Assembly: GCF_900182925.1 (NCBI RefSeq)
Contig: NZ_LT900024.1
Span: 1,984,001-2,048,000 of the forward strand
DNA: 64,000 nt
Direction of reading: 5' to 3'
Origin: Psychrobacter sp. LV10R520-6
Lineage (GTDB): Bacteria > Pseudomonadota > Gammaproteobacteria > Pseudomonadales > Moraxellaceae
Positions 17,694 to 27,532 of this stretch are shown here, one piece after another; position 1 is the first letter of the stretch; each line of letters starts with the position of its first letter. The notes beneath the pieces are model-generated. The model was not told where the DNA came from and made no database searches. It was given only the letters and a program-made list of their open reading frames with translations. The translations under genes and the position numbers were made by a program.

Positions 17694-18956
17694 ATGACTT
17701 CTCAAGACATTAATCTTACTGACGCCACCTCTCTACTAACAACCGATAAAGAATCCGTTAATAAAAAATCAACGAATCAAGAATCAGTCGATATCGCAAG
17801 CTTTGATATGGCTGCAATAACGGATACCGCTCAGCTGCCACAGCCAGCGCTAGCGCTAGCGCCGCTGATGCAAGCCACTTATAAGACCAACGCAGAAGAC
17901 TTTGTGGTTAATGAAGTGCTACCCCTTGACTTGACTGGGGAAGGTGAACACTTATGGCTGCATATCCAAAAATCAGGTATGAATACTGCGTTCCTCGCCA
18001 AACTATTAGCAGAGTGGGCAGATATTCCCCTACGCGATGTGGGTTATTCCGGATTAAAAGACCGTCATGCGATCACGACTCAGTGGTTTAGCTTACGCTT
18101 GCCAAAGAAGCAATTACCGACAACCGATTTTTTGCCCACAGACTTAGGTGAAAACGAAACCGTACAGATACTTACCCAGCATTGGCATAATAAGAAGCTT
18201 AATCGCGGGGCGCACCGAGCCAATCAATTTATCATTACTTTACGTGATATAAAGTTTGAGGCGGAAACTTCAGTGGTGGAGTATCAACAACAAATACAGC
18301 AGCATTTAGAATACATAAGCCAAAATGGCGTGCCCAATTACTTTGGCCCGCAGCGCTTTGGTCATGGTGGTAACAATATTAGAGAGGCACTTAGATTGTT
18401 TACTCAGCCTCCGCAAACGAGCAGTCGTACGCACAAGAAAGATAAAAGTAAGCGCAAACGTGTCCCACGAGAGCAGAATACAATGGCATTGTCTGCTGCT
18501 CGCAGCCTGATATTCAATCATATCTTAGCCGCACGCGTGCATGATGGCAGTTGGGACAAAGGACTGGCAGGTGAAGTATTTAACCTTGCAGGTTCAGGCT
18601 CGATATTTTCTAGTGAGCAGTTAGATGAGACCTTGCGCGCACGACTTTCTGACGGCGATATTCATCCAACAGGTGTGTTATGGGGCGTTGGTAATGACAA
18701 AGTAAGCGGGACAGCGGCCAAAATTGAAGAAGATATCGTGCAACAAAGCTGGTTATTAACACAGCTAGCAGTCGGTTTAGAACAGCGCGATATCAAGGCA
18801 CAACGGCGGGCATTGCGCTTACCAATTGAGGAAATGACTTGGGAATGGATTGACGAGCAGGTGCTGGTATTGAGCTTTAGCCTACCAACTGGCAGCTTTG
18901 CCACTAGCGTCCTAGCAAGCTTAGTACAGCAACTACAGACGCCAGCAGTAAGATAA
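17694..18956 (+). CDS. truD: tRNA pseudouridine(13) synthase
   Basis: 420 residues. The catalytic Asp is D123 in GLKDRHA. The second conserved block is PNYFGPQRFGHGGNN, and the C-terminal HPTGVLWGVGND is typical of TruD. It converts U13 of tRNA-Glu to pseudouridine. Compared with E. coli (349 residues) there is a ~50-residue polar N-terminal extension (DKESVNKKSTNQESVD) of no known role; M39 could be an alternative start, and the ribosome site before the annotated ATG is weak. A basic insert (RTHKKDKSKRKRVPRE) follows the FGPQRFG block. Here it stands alone rather than in the surE/ispF cluster of E. coli. Confidence 0.95.
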   Translation: MTSQDINLTDATSLLTTDKESVNKKSTNQESVDIASFDMAAITDTAQLPQPALALAPLMQATYKTNAEDFVVNEVLPLDLTGEGEHLWLHIQKSGMNTAFLAKLLAEWADIPLRDVGYSGLKDRHAITTQWFSLRLPKKQLPTTDFLPTDLGENETVQILTQHWHNKKLNRGAHRANQFIITLRDIKFEAETSVVEYQQQIQQHLEYISQNGVPNYFGPQRFGHGGNNIREALRLFTQPPQTSSRTHKKDKSKRKRVPREQNTMALSAARSLIFNHILAARVHDGSWDKGLAGEVFNLAGSGSIFSSEQLDETLRARLSDGDIHPTGVLWGVGNDKVSGTAAKIEEDIVQQSWLLTQLAVGLEQRDIKAQRRALRLPIEEMTWEWIDEQVLVLSFSLPTGSFATSVLASLVQQLQTPAVR

Positions 18957-19031
18957 AATACTAGGTTAATTAATTACTTTGTTTATTAAGTGGTTTGCTT
19001 GTCAATTGGTTTATTCATTAGCTAGCTTTTG

Positions 19032-20516
19032 TCAGGTACCATAGCGTGACTTAGTAGCATTAGTAGCACTAGTGGCATTAACCATATGGCCTTCTGCTAA
19101 TAAATCATTGGCACTCACCACTTGATTGCGACCTCTATCTTTGGCTTTATATAACGCTTTATCGGCAGTGCTGATTAAATACTGACAAATGTTACTGGGC
19201 AATTGTATTGGCAGCATATCTAGATTGTGTGCGGTCGTTGGTTTATTTTTCTGTGACTTGGAACGCTTTAGTTTGGCTGATTTAGAGTTATTTGTATGAG
19301 CCGTAGTCATACATCCCTGCTTAATACGTGCCAGCTCAACATAAGTGAGGGTGTATAAACCAAGACTGGCGGTAACTTGAAAGCTAAGTTCAGTATCAAC
19401 TTTTATCACACGTTGAGCAATATTTTGCCGCAGTTGCTCAGTAATAACCATGGCGCTATCATGCTTAGTATCCGGCAGGACAATCAAAAACTCTTCGCCG
19501 CCATAGCGACTAACAATAGCTTTATCCGTCAGAGCACTTGATAACGACTGTCCCACTTCTCGCAAAACCTGATCGCCTACTTCATGACCATAATTGTCAT
19601 TGACACCTTTGAACAGATCCAAATCTAATAAGATAACACTAAAATCTTGCTTGTCAGTCGCTGTCATGATTGCTTGCTTCATTTGCGTCAAACCATAGCG
19701 ACGGCTGTTAAGTTGGGTCAGCTCATCTTGATTGGCATGTTTTAAGATCTCATTCTTACCATTATCTAATATCAACAACAAAGTACGGAACATGTAAACG
19801 ATAAAAATAGCTTTAGGCAATGCTAAATATAGGTGGGTTGAACGCCAAAAAAATGCCGAAGATAGGCGCAGCTGATCTAAATTTTCCCAGTTCAGCGTAC
19901 CATTTTGAAAAATAGAAGTGGCCATGGCATTTTCAATGGAGATCGTCTCGCTATAGGTCAGATAACTATAGGTATCAAGAGGAATAGAGATAAATGTCAG
20001 TTGCCGTAAATTGGGTAAATCAATCCCTAAGTAAGGGACAAGGCTCACCAAAACAATTACCGTAATATGCCCTATAAAAGCTTTCCAAATATAGCGCCGA
20101 CGCACCAACATCATTCCCAGCATCGCACCTCCTACCAGCGATACGCCAGATACAAAGCTGCTATGCCCCATCACCAAAATCACTACCGCAATATAAACAC
20201 TATAGAGCGTAATTAACACAATCTGCCATTGATGTAGATACTTATCGTCGTTTTTGATGTGCGCTAGATGACCCACCATCCACCAAAAAAACAGCCCTAT
20301 CAGTGTCACGCCTATCCACATAGGATACAGCAATCCCATATCGACATAAGTACCATAGGTATCTTGCCACAACCAGACAAATAAACACCATAGCCAATGT
20401 AATGAGACTTCCATCACCATAAACAAGGCCAACAGCGATGCTCTATCCGCTGCACGCCACTCAAAAATGATTTCAGAGAGGCTTTTATAATCTAATCGGT
20501 GTATCGACACAGCCAT
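19032..20516 (-). CDS. Membrane-anchored diguanylate cyclase (GGDEF)
   Basis: 494 residues. The first ~250 hold about six membrane helices (from SLLALFMVMEVSLHWLWCLF to AIFIVYMFRTLLLIL), with a periplasmic loop between helices 5 and 6 (about 165-225). The GGDEF domain opens with DELTQLNSRR (~264) and has the active-site GGEEF at 339-343, an active variant. The usual RxxD inhibitory site just before it reads T-x-x-A, so product feedback inhibition is probably missing. Between the core strand SLGLYTL and the closing ADKALYKAKDRGRN lies an unusual ~45-residue insert rich in Lys, Ser, Thr and Asn (KSAKLKRSKSQKNK). It makes cyclic di-GMP in response to an unknown envelope signal. It is convergent with truD. 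Confidence 0.92.
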   Translation of the reverse strand: MAVSIHRLDYKSLSEIIFEWRAADRASLLALFMVMEVSLHWLWCLFVWLWQDTYGTYVDMGLLYPMWIGVTLIGLFFWWMVGHLAHIKNDDKYLHQWQIVLITLYSVYIAVVILVMGHSSFVSGVSLVGGAMLGMMLVRRRYIWKAFIGHITVIVLVSLVPYLGIDLPNLRQLTFISIPLDTYSYLTYSETISIENAMATSIFQNGTLNWENLDQLRLSSAFFWRSTHLYLALPKAIFIVYMFRTLLLILDNGKNEILKHANQDELTQLNSRRYGLTQMKQAIMTATDKQDFSVILLDLDLFKGVNDNYGHEVGDQVLREVGQSLSSALTDKAIVSRYGGEEFLIVLPDTKHDSAMVITEQLRQNIAQRVIKVDTELSFQVTASLGLYTLTYVELARIKQGCMTTAHTNNSKSAKLKRSKSQKNKPTTAHNLDMLPIQLPSNICQYLISTADKALYKAKDRGRNQVVSANDLLAEGHMVNATSATNATKSRYGT

Positions 20517-20764
20517 GTATGCGCTACCACGTGATGAGTTGTTAAGGTCGAGTCAAGACTCTATCTATTTAGGGCTCTCTCGGATTCTGGCTTACTTTAA
20601 ACAGTGCATTTACTATCGCAAGTTTTATGGTAACTATCAATCCGCTTTACTGTCTTATGCGTCAACCTGCACATTAAATAGTGAGGCATATTTTTAAATT
20701 AATTAATTAGTAAGATTTAACGTTAACTAAATCTTATCACCTTTTAGATTATAAAAATTTTAAA

Positions 20765-21646
20765 TTACGACAGCAGATTAAAGGACTGCCAGACCCCTTG
20801 CTGTTCGGGGGCCAAAGTCGGTACATCGCCAATACGTCGCCACGGCATATTACTACCATGAAAATCACTACCAATCGACGTAACCAGCTCATGCTCAGCA
20901 ATAGTGCGATCAACCATTCTGCGGGTGCTAAGCGGCTCACTATTGGCAGGCAGCTCACAAGCATCGCCACCCAGCTGGGCAAATTCTTCGATAAGCTTAC
21001 GTACCCGTGTTGCTGAAAGCTGATAGCGTGTCGGATGCGCCAACACTGCCTTACCACCACAAGCATGAATCAGCTCAATACCACGTTGCATACTTAACGC
21101 TTCAATCGCCACATACGCAGGCTTATTATCGGCCAAATATTTATCAAAAGCTTTTTGAACGGTTTTGACCAACCCACGCTCGTATAACACTTGACCAATA
21201 TGAGCGCGCCCAACCGCTTGCGGATTGTTGCTTGCCTTCGCGCAAATTTCTTGCCACAGCTCATCATAATCAAGCTCTAGCAACTCACTGAGCTTTTCAG
21301 CAATACGTTGGCCGCGATTCGCACGACTGTCTTGCAATTGTTGTAAGGTTTCATGCATCTGTGCGCGGTCGGTAAAATCCAGTCCCAACACATGGATAAT
21401 TTTATTGGTAGATTTATTTTTACCATAGCCGCCACTAAGGGTATGCTCACAGCTAATCTCAACCCCGTTGACGAGCTGCATATTGCACGCTTCGGCAGCA
21501 GCTCTTGCCTCATCAATACCTAATAAAGTATCGTGATCGGTCAGTGCCAATACAGTGACTCCTGCTGCATGTGCGCGCTGCACCACTTCCGTCGGCGCAT
21601 AAGTCCCATCAGAGCGAGTACTGTGGCAATGTAAGTCAATTTTCAT
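20765..21646 (-). CDS. rnm: PHP-domain phosphoesterase (RNase AM / YciV-like)
   Basis: 293 residues from ATG 21646. An in-frame ATG 27 bp upstream is less likely, because AAGG lies 8 nt before the chosen start and PHP proteins begin MKIDLHCHS. Metal ligands are visible in DLHCHSTRSDGT, LTDHDTLLG, GVEISCEH, GRAHIG, AVLAHPTR and GSDFHG. E. coli YciV (RNase AM) is a 5'-3' exonuclease acting on RNA 5' ends, including 5S rRNA maturation; assignment to this branch rests on overall similarity and on the neighbours yciB and yciI, which also sit near it in E. coli. Divergent from yciB across 231 bp. Confidence 0.87.
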   Translation of the reverse strand: MKIDLHCHSTRSDGTYAPTEVVQRAHAAGVTVLALTDHDTLLGIDEARAAAEACNMQLVNGVEISCEHTLSGGYGKNKSTNKIIHVLGLDFTDRAQMHETLQQLQDSRANRGQRIAEKLSELLELDYDELWQEICAKASNNPQAVGRAHIGQVLYERGLVKTVQKAFDKYLADNKPAYVAIEALSMQRGIELIHACGGKAVLAHPTRYQLSATRVRKLIEEFAQLGGDACELPANSEPLSTRRMVDRTIAEHELVTSIGSDFHGSNMPWRRIGDVPTLAPEQQGVWQSFNLLS

Positions 21647-21877
21647 AAAGTTGGCCTTAAGGTTTTTGAGCATGGTATAACAGCTGATAATACTGGTAAC
21701 GATAAAATGAAGAAAAATAGCCGTCTAGTAAATATTAGAGACCATGATTATAGGTAGTAATTATAAGATTTTTTATATAAGCCTGTTATATAAAGCGATT
21801 ATAGTACTGATTGCTTTTTTTCGGCGCAGTAGACGTGTAAACTACCCCATACGTTTGTGTTGGACATCCCATTTGCT

Positions 21878-22429
21878 ATGAAAGCCTTACTAGACTTCAT
21901 TCCCTTAATTGCTTTTTTTATTGCTGCCCGTACCCACGGTATTTTGGCAGCGGCAGGCGCATTATTGGTTGCCACTATCATCATTTATGCCATTCATTTC
22001 GTGCGTCAAAAAGGTAAATTTGATAAGCAACAATGGGTCGTACTGTTATTAACCATCGTCTTTTGCGGCGGTACGTTGCTACTGCGTGATGACATTTACT
22101 TGCGTTGGAAATCACCGATTATTAACGGTATCTTTGCCGTAACACTATTGGTCAGTGCCGCTATCAATAAACCACTCATGCAACTGGCAATGAAAGAGGT
22201 ATTCAGCCTATCGCTGAGCGGCTGGAAAAAGCTAACGGTCGTTTGGGCACTGTTTTTTGCATTCATGGGTGTGCTACATTATATCACGGCATTTACCATG
22301 TCGGACGAAGCATGGATTAACTTCAAAACCTATGGCTGGATTCCAATTATGCTGGTGTTCGTTGTTGTCCAATTCGCACTATTGAAAAAGCATCTAAATC
22401 CGGCGCTGACTGATAAAACAGCCAAGTAA
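21878..22429 (+). CDS. yciB: Inner-membrane septation protein A (YciB/IspZ)
   Basis: 183 residues from ATG 21878; a GTG 21 bp upstream is in frame but family members begin MK-xx-DF-xP-x-x-FF. Five to six membrane helices. Motifs: LLDFIPLIAFFIAARTHGI at the N terminus, RWKSPIINGIFAV ('KP-ii-n-x-l-F'), WALFFAFMGVLHYITAF ('N-xxv' position occupied by H) and FKTYGWIPIMLVF ('FK-x-fg'). YciB proteins affect septum and cell-envelope synthesis. It precedes yciI by 145 bp on the same strand. Confidence 0.93.
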   Translation: MKALLDFIPLIAFFIAARTHGILAAAGALLVATIIIYAIHFVRQKGKFDKQQWVVLLLTIVFCGGTLLLRDDIYLRWKSPIINGIFAVTLLVSAAINKPLMQLAMKEVFSLSLSGWKKLTVVWALFFAFMGVLHYITAFTMSDEAWINFKTYGWIPIMLVFVVVQFALLKKHLNPALTDKTAK

Positions 22430-22574
22430 CAGTTGGTAGCTTTGCTTCCAATATTTTATATAAGAAAGAAGATGTTTTTGATACGCTAATAGCGATAATA
22501 ATTAAGCGCTAAATGATGTTATTTTTACTAAGCGTGATTGTTTATTCTTTATTTTTACTACTTATTAAGGAAGT

Positions 22575-22940
22575 ATGATGTCTTTATTTGCCATCATTGG
22601 TCATGACGTTGCAAATAGCAGCGCGCAGCGGAAGATCACGCGCTCCGAACACCTTGAGCGTCTACAAGTATTGAGTCGCGAGCAACGGCTGGTTATCGCA
22701 GGGCCAAACCCCATCAAGCATGATCAAGGCGCTATGACAGAAATGTCAGGTAGTATTGTCATTGCTGATTTTGAGTCTCTTGATGCGGCGCAAGCGTGGG
22801 CAAACGCTGAGCCTTACTTGCGCGACGGGGTATACAGTCATGTGGATATCAAGCCATTTATACAAGTATTACCCACACCTACTGACCAAATTTCAAACCA
22901 GACCTCAAGTGAAACATCAGATAAGGTCGCGGCATCGTGA
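22575..22940 (+). CDS. yciI: YciI-like protein
   Basis: 121 residues. The YciI core is clear: LFAIIGHDVANSS, R-x-x-HLERL, GRL-like 'QRLVIAGPNP', then SIVIADFESLDAAQAWANAEPYLRDGVY with the D-P-like pair (AEPY) and a VDIKPF ending. The conserved His-Asp pair of the family is present at GHD and SHVD. A ~25-residue polar tail is added. Function in vivo is unclear; the fold is ferredoxin-like. AAGGA before the ATG-ATG pair supports the start. Its stop overlaps the next gene's GTG. Confidence 0.9.
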   Translation: MMSLFAIIGHDVANSSAQRKITRSEHLERLQVLSREQRLVIAGPNPIKHDQGAMTEMSGSIVIADFESLDAAQAWANAEPYLRDGVYSHVDIKPFIQVLPTPTDQISNQTSSETSDKVAAS

Positions 22941-23395
22941 ATCAGCTGTCATCGTTATTAAAAACATCAAAGCTGTTAAAGAACCAAAGCTATAAACGCA
23001 GCCTGGTTAGTGTGATTCTAATGGCAGCTATGTCAGTGCAAGCAGCGCCAACAGTGACGGCTACTGACCCAGTAGCAACACCACCTGTCGCGGGTCAAAC
23101 TAATAGCTCTCAATCATTGCCATATTCAACGCTAAACGCAACAATGCCAGCTACCAACACTTTAGCGGCACAGTTGCAACCGTCAAACAAAGCGTTATCA
23201 GCCGCCAATCAAGATCTTCTCAGTCGCAATGCGCAGCTACAGCGACAAGTTAATGACTTACAAACACAAACGAATGTTTTGGTATACGAAAGCAAAGGCC
23301 AACTGTTTTTGTACGGTGCTTTTACAGTACTGATTAGTCTATTGGTCGGTATTTTTATCTCGTGGCTGGTTTTTGTCCGCCGTGAACGCTGGTAG
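22937..23395 (+). CDS. Secreted coiled-coil protein with C-terminal membrane anchor
   Basis: 152 residues from a GTG that overlaps the yciI stop (GTGA), which implies translational coupling. Signal peptide to about residue 37 (LVSVILMAAMSVQA, cut before AP). A Thr/Pro/Ser-rich linker follows, then a coiled coil (ANQDLLSRNAQLQRQVNDLQ) and a single helix (LFLYGAFTVLISLLVGIFIS) ending in RRERW. The coiled coil plus C-terminal anchor plus basic tail recalls the end of YgiM/SH3-type proteins, but no SH3 domain is present. Family not recognised. Confidence 0.7.
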   Translation: MNQLSSLLKTSKLLKNQSYKRSLVSVILMAAMSVQAAPTVTATDPVATPPVAGQTNSSQSLPYSTLNATMPATNTLAAQLQPSNKALSAANQDLLSRNAQLQRQVNDLQTQTNVLVYESKGQLFLYGAFTVLISLLVGIFISWLVFVRRERW

Positions 23396-23441
23396 AAACG
23401 CTATTATTTATTACTTATTTATTTATCGGGCGTGACTGTCT

Positions 23442-25631
23442 ATGTCTAAACCCACTCCTGCACTTGTCAATGCTCGCCGCATTCCCAGCCAGCCAGCTGC
23501 TCAGTTAAAGACCGCTGAGCCTCCCCATATCAACAAATCTGCTGCGATCAAACCTGCTAAAATTGATTGGCAAACAGATGATACCGGTAATATGGTGCCG
23601 GTATCCGGTGAGTTTGGTGATGTGTACTTTTCTCATGCTGACGGTTTAGCAGAGTCGCGTTATGTCTTTCTTCAATGCAACCAACTACCAGAGCGCTTGG
23701 CAAATTTAGCCCCGCAGCAGTGCTTTACTATTGCTGAGCTGGGGTTTGGTACTGGACTTAACTTATTGGCAGTATGGCAACTCTGGCGACAACTGCGCGC
23801 GACGCATCCGCAGTTAGCCACGGCACGTTTGCATCTCATTACCACTGAAAAATATCCTATAGCGCGTGAAGATTTAACACAGATATTAACGTTATGGGCA
23901 CAGCGGGCGCCTGAATTGGCAGATATTATTCAGCAACTGTTGGCCGCTTATCCAACCCTTATCGCAGGCTGTCATCGACTTAACTTTATTAACGATAACT
24001 TAACCGTTGATATTTGGCTCGGTGATGCCACTAACAGTTTGGCTAAATTAAACCCAATAATATCCAACCAAAAAATCGCCTACATTGATGCCTGGTTCTT
24101 AGATGGGTTTGCACCCTCTTGTAATAGTGCATTGTGGGGGGATTCGATATTCACACAAATACAGCGCCTATCAATATCTGGTACTACGGCAGCGACCTAT
24201 AGCTGTGCTGGTATCGTCAAGCGCGCATTGCAAAATAGTGGCTTTGAGATCAAAAAAGTAGCAGGTTTTGGCCCTAAGAACGAGATGCTAACTGCGGTTA
24301 TGAGGGATACTATAACGCCAGATGCTTTAACTGCCGCTAATGATTCGGTTAAAGCCGAAGCTGAAAATAATGCTAAGCCGTCAGTATCAGACAAGCCCAA
24401 TCATACGGTGATCATCGGTGCTGGCGTCTCTGGATTATTAACCGCATGGTCACTTGCTAACCGTGGTATTAAAGTGACGCTACTGGATAAAACAGCCCCA
24501 CTATCAGGGGCCTCCGGCAATCCACGCGCCCTCCTCGCACCAAAAATGACCCCTATTCATCATGTCGATGACCATCTACATACCATAGGCTATCTTTATA
24601 GCAGCAGACTATATCGCCAGCTCAATGATAACGCTATAAAAGGAAACATGCCGCCCGTACTTGAACCAACTGGCGCGCTCGATTTATTGGTAAAAGCCAA
24701 TATCGGTACTGAGCAGATTGCGGACTATCCTAATGAGATGGCAACCACACTATCGGACGCACAAGCACAAAAAACGACAGGTTTAGTCCAGCAAGACTTG
24801 TCTGAAAATTTATATCTGCCGCAATCAGGATTAGTCAATCCGCAAGCGCTGAAAGAGGTGATACTTGAACATCCCATGATTACCTTTGAGCAATTGGCTG
24901 TCACACAGATCGATGAAACTGAGGCGCAGGTTTCTGTTTCCGGTCATAAATATATGGTTAGTCATAAATCTACTATTAGCCACAACGATGTAGAAAATGA
25001 TGTCTCACAAGAGGCTGAGGTTATTACTATCCAAGCTGATAGCTTAGTCATCTGTGCAGCCTATGAAAGCCACCAATTAGATGGTCGTATTTTTGATTGC
25101 CGTAAAATTCGTGGTCAATTGTCTTGGTTCACCCCGACCGCTGAGCAACGTACTAATTTGCCTAAATTACCAATCAAATATGGCGGTTACTGCGCCCCAT
25201 TTATGGGTCAAATCGGTGATGCTAAATTAAACAACGTCTTCGAGGGTCAACAGCAGATTTTACTCGGTGCAAGCTTCGTGCGTAATGACACTGATACCGA
25301 TATCCGCAGTCATGAACACCAGCAGAACCGGGATAAGCTGGTTATGGATATCCCTGAGTTGGATGCAGTTATTCCAACGGATACTAACTTATGGCAAGGA
25401 CGTGCCGGCATCCGGACACAAACGCCTGATTATCATCCAATGGTCGGTCGGTTAGCGCAAAGCAAACGAATATGGACACTGTCTGCAATGGGTGCGAAAG
25501 GTTATGCCTTTGCCCCTATTTGTGCAGAAGCGCTGGCTGATATGATAATAGGAGACTTTGCACCGTTGTCTGCTGCGATGCTGGCACGACTTTCACCAAA
25601 TCGTGCGCTTTTACAAACGCCACTGGTCTAA
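23442..25631 (+). CDS. mnmC: Bifunctional tRNA mnm5s2U biosynthesis protein MnmC
   Basis: 729 residues in two enzymes. The N-terminal methyltransferase (MnmD) has [16 protein letters not shown] for S-adenosylmethionine and the catalytic-region block [18 protein letters not shown]. The C-terminal FAD oxidase starts [20 protein letters not shown] and has [13 protein letters not shown], the segment conserved in MnmC, and ends with a flavin-contact region [13 protein letters not shown]. Together they convert cmnm5U34 to nm5U34 and then mnm5U34 in tRNA anticodons. A ~45-residue Ala/Lys/Glu-rich linker joins the halves (around 285-320). Both halves look complete. Confidence 0.95.
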   Translation: MSKPTPALVNARRIPSQPAAQLKTAEPPHINKSAAIKPAKIDWQTDDTGNMVPVSGEFGDVYFSHADGLAESRYVFLQCNQLPERLANLAPQQCFTIAELGFGTGLNLLAVWQLWRQLRATHPQLATARLHLITTEKYPIAREDLTQILTLWAQRAPELADIIQQLLAAYPTLIAGCHRLNFINDNLTVDIWLGDATNSLAKLNPIISNQKIAYIDAWFLDGFAPSCNSALWGDSIFTQIQRLSISGTTAATYSCAGIVKRALQNSGFEIKKVAGFGPKNEMLTAVMRDTITPDALTAANDSVKAEAENNAKPSVSDKPNHTVIIGAGVSGLLTAWSLANRGIKVTLLDKTAPLSGASGNPRALLAPKMTPIHHVDDHLHTIGYLYSSRLYRQLNDNAIKGNMPPVLEPTGALDLLVKANIGTEQIADYPNEMATTLSDAQAQKTTGLVQQDLSENLYLPQSGLVNPQALKEVILEHPMITFEQLAVTQIDETEAQVSVSGHKYMVSHKSTISHNDVENDVSQEAEVITIQADSLVICAAYESHQLDGRIFDCRKIRGQLSWFTPTAEQRTNLPKLPIKYGGYCAPFMGQIGDAKLNNVFEGQQQILLGASFVRNDTDTDIRSHEHQQNRDKLVMDIPELDAVIPTDTNLWQGRAGIRTQTPDYHPMVGRLAQSKRIWTLSAMGAKGYAFAPICAEALADMIIGDFAPLSAAMLARLSPNRALLQTPLV

Positions 25632-25683
25632 CTCTTTAAAGCTAACTTATAGGTTTACTCTAGCCAACAGTGAGAACTATCTG

Positions 25684-26109
25684 ATGCCTTATCAGCAAAT
25701 CACCTTAACTCTCCCTCCCCACACGCGCGGTATTCACGTCATCACCCCACTGATTCGAGATGCCATTCGCGAGCTAATACCTAGTAAAACAGAAGCTGGC
25801 TTAGTGCATCTATTCTTACAGCATACCTCGGCAAGTCTGGCTATCAATGAAAATGCAGATCCCGATGTGAGATTGGATACTGAAGACTGGCTAAATAAGA
25901 TCGCGCCCGCCAATCAGCCAGAATATCGCCATACGTTTGAAGGCTCCGATGATCTGCCAGCTCATTTCAAAAGTATGATGTTTGGAGTGAGTTTAACCGT
26001 ACCACTTGTGGATGGCGTGTTGGGACTCGGGACTTGGCAAGGTATTTACTTATGTGAGCATAGAGATCATGGCGGTCAACGAAAGCTGATCATTACCGTC
26101 AGCACTTAA
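25684..26109 (+). CDS. yjbQ: YjbQ family protein (UPF0047)
   Basis: 141 residues from ATG 25684. The open frame extends upstream into mnmC, but family proteins start with a short strand like YQQITLTL. Hallmarks: GLVHLFLQHTSASLAINENADPDV (H-T-S-A-x-l-x-i-n-E-N-x-D-p-x-v), then DDLPAHFKSMMFG and GTWQGIYLCEHRDHGGQRKL. Some members have weak thiamine-phosphate synthase activity; the true role is unknown. It is 52 bp after mnmC on the same strand, likely co-transcribed. Confidence 0.93.
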   Translation: MPYQQITLTLPPHTRGIHVITPLIRDAIRELIPSKTEAGLVHLFLQHTSASLAINENADPDVRLDTEDWLNKIAPANQPEYRHTFEGSDDLPAHFKSMMFGVSLTVPLVDGVLGLGTWQGIYLCEHRDHGGQRKLIITVST

Positions 26110-26113
26110 AGGT

Positions 26114-26150
26114 AGATAGATGGAAAGATAGATAGATAGATGGAAAGATA
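26114..26150 (+). repeat. GATA-type short tandem repeat
   Basis: Two copies of AGATAGATGGAAAGATA at 26114-26130 and 26134-26150 with (GATA) units between: a 20-bp period inside a pure A/G/T tract. It lies between yjbQ and a lipoprotein gene, about 70 bp before that gene's start, so slippage could change promoter or leader spacing. Confidence 0.65.
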
Positions 26151-26219
26151 AAAGGATAGATTGTTCCTCTCTCTCGATTGTGCTTAAATAAAAGCCTCTT
26201 AATCACTAACCGTTTCTTT

Positions 26220-26870
26220 ATGAAAACCAAGCTTCTCATTTCATCCAAATTTAAGCGCTCCAAGTCCTGTTTTCGCATTCTTCCAGTTGTTTTCTTAAGC
26301 CTATGCAGCTTTTTTACTTTGAATGCTTGCCAAAAAACACCCGACTCCGAGACTGCTGCTGAAACGGAGACAGACATCCAAAGTACCTCTGTTACGACCA
26401 GCGTTAGTGATCCCCAAAATGCAGATGCGGTGGCAAGAACTGAAAAAAGAGCTGAGGAACTAGCGGCAGAGAATGAGCGAGAGATTAATCTGGCTGAACT
26501 TGAAAATAACATTGGTGCGGGAGGTGTAACCCCAAATGCTGAAACTACCAAGCCCAGTCCAGAGCAAGCCATAAAAGACACACAAATCACCGACGTTAAA
26601 TATCGAAGTGCCACAGGTAATGCTTTATCTGTAGTCTTTGAAACCTCAGCGACAGGCGTACTTAACGCTATCGTGACCTTACCTAATAAACCAAAAATGA
26701 TCCTCAGCGCCCCAGAAGGACAAGGTAACAACCCAACTTATGGTTCAAAAGATGGCAGTATTGAGCTTATCAGTCATGGTGGTGGCAGTACTATAGACCT
26801 AATGCAAAATAATAAAGTGACCAGCTTCGATGCCATTAGTGCCGAAGCTGAAGTCGTCACTCAGCCTTAA
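26220..26870 (+). CDS. Lipoprotein of unknown function
   Basis: 216 residues from ATG 26220; an upstream in-frame TTG at 26178 is less likely because the ATG gives a normal signal peptide. A basic N-region (KTKLLISSKFKRSK), hydrophobic core (VVFLSLCSFF) and lipobox TLNAC place the acylated Cys near residue 37. A disordered acidic stretch (ETAAETETD, EKRAEELAAENERE) follows. The C-terminal ~85 residues form a small beta-rich domain (KYRSATGNALSVVFETSATGV, LISHGGGSTIDLMQ). Not recognised. Convergent with the DUF4112 gene, the two stop codons overlapping in TTAA. Confidence 0.72.
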   Translation: MKTKLLISSKFKRSKSCFRILPVVFLSLCSFFTLNACQKTPDSETAAETETDIQSTSVTTSVSDPQNADAVARTEKRAEELAAENEREINLAELENNIGAGGVTPNAETTKPSPEQAIKDTQITDVKYRSATGNALSVVFETSATGVLNAIVTLPNKPKMILSAPEGQGNNPTYGSKDGSIELISHGGGSTIDLMQNNKVTSFDAISAEAEVVTQP

Positions 26871-27532
26871 CCAAACCCCGTCAATCTGCCAAAAGCGCCA
26901 ATCAACCAACTAATCGCTGCCCAAAGCCCCCAACCGATAATCGCGATGACTATCAGACCTAAAATATCAGGTATGTGCAGATACAACCAAGCAACGATAG
27001 GATAACGCCAAAAGCGACTGCTACGCTGCTCATCCTCTAACTGTTGATGCAAAAAGGGACGATCCATATGCGTCGTTTCAGTGATGCCATATTCATCCTG
27101 TATATGCTGATGGACAATGCTAAGGGTTTTACGACTGGGGCGAATAAAAATATCCAGCAACGTGCCAATTCCCGGAATAACGCCAACCACCATATCAATT
27201 AATGCCAGTCGTACCGCAGGGGTCATCTTGCTTACTGGCACACCCAATTGACGACCTAATATAAAGGCATAGCTTGTCAGAGCAAGTCCTGCTAAGTCAC
27301 CCGCTAATGGTATCGTTGACAAGGCCGCATCTGCACCGATGCCTTGTTTGGTAAAGGGAATACGTACTACTGAATCCATCGCGTTGGCAAACTTGGCTAA
27401 TTTGCGCTCAGTCGTAATAACCTGCTCACGCGTCAAACCTTGCTCATTAAGGTTAAGCTGATAACTGACTGATCGCTCATTTAATGATGTCTGGGTGGAC
27501 TGTCGCTTTGGTGGTTTACGTAATTTATCCAT
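26867..27532 (-). CDS. DUF4112 membrane protein
   Basis: 221 residues from ATG 27532, which overlaps the ubiA stop by 8 bp (ATGGATAA), so translation is coupled to ubiA. The DUF4112 core is visible: [41 protein letters not shown] and [24 protein letters not shown], with G-D and P-G-x-G-x-x-x-D motifs around hydrophobic segments. A C-terminal membrane helix follows ([19 protein letters not shown]). Function unknown. Confidence 0.85.
   Translation of the reverse strand: MDKLRKPPKRQSTQTSLNERSVSYQLNLNEQGLTREQVITTERKLAKFANAMDSVVRIPFTKQGIGADAALSTIPLAGDLAGLALTSYAFILGRQLGVPVSKMTPAVRLALIDMVVGVIPGIGTLLDIFIRPSRKTLSIVHQHIQDEYGITETTHMDRPFLHQQLEDEQRSSRFWRYPIVAWLYLHIPDILGLIVIAIIGWGLWAAISWLIGAFGRLTGFG

Noticed and set aside
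20515..20697. 60-codon plus-strand frame upstream of the diguanylate cyclase
   Set aside because: Overlaps the cyclase start, no ribosome site, unusual composition; taken as leader DNA.
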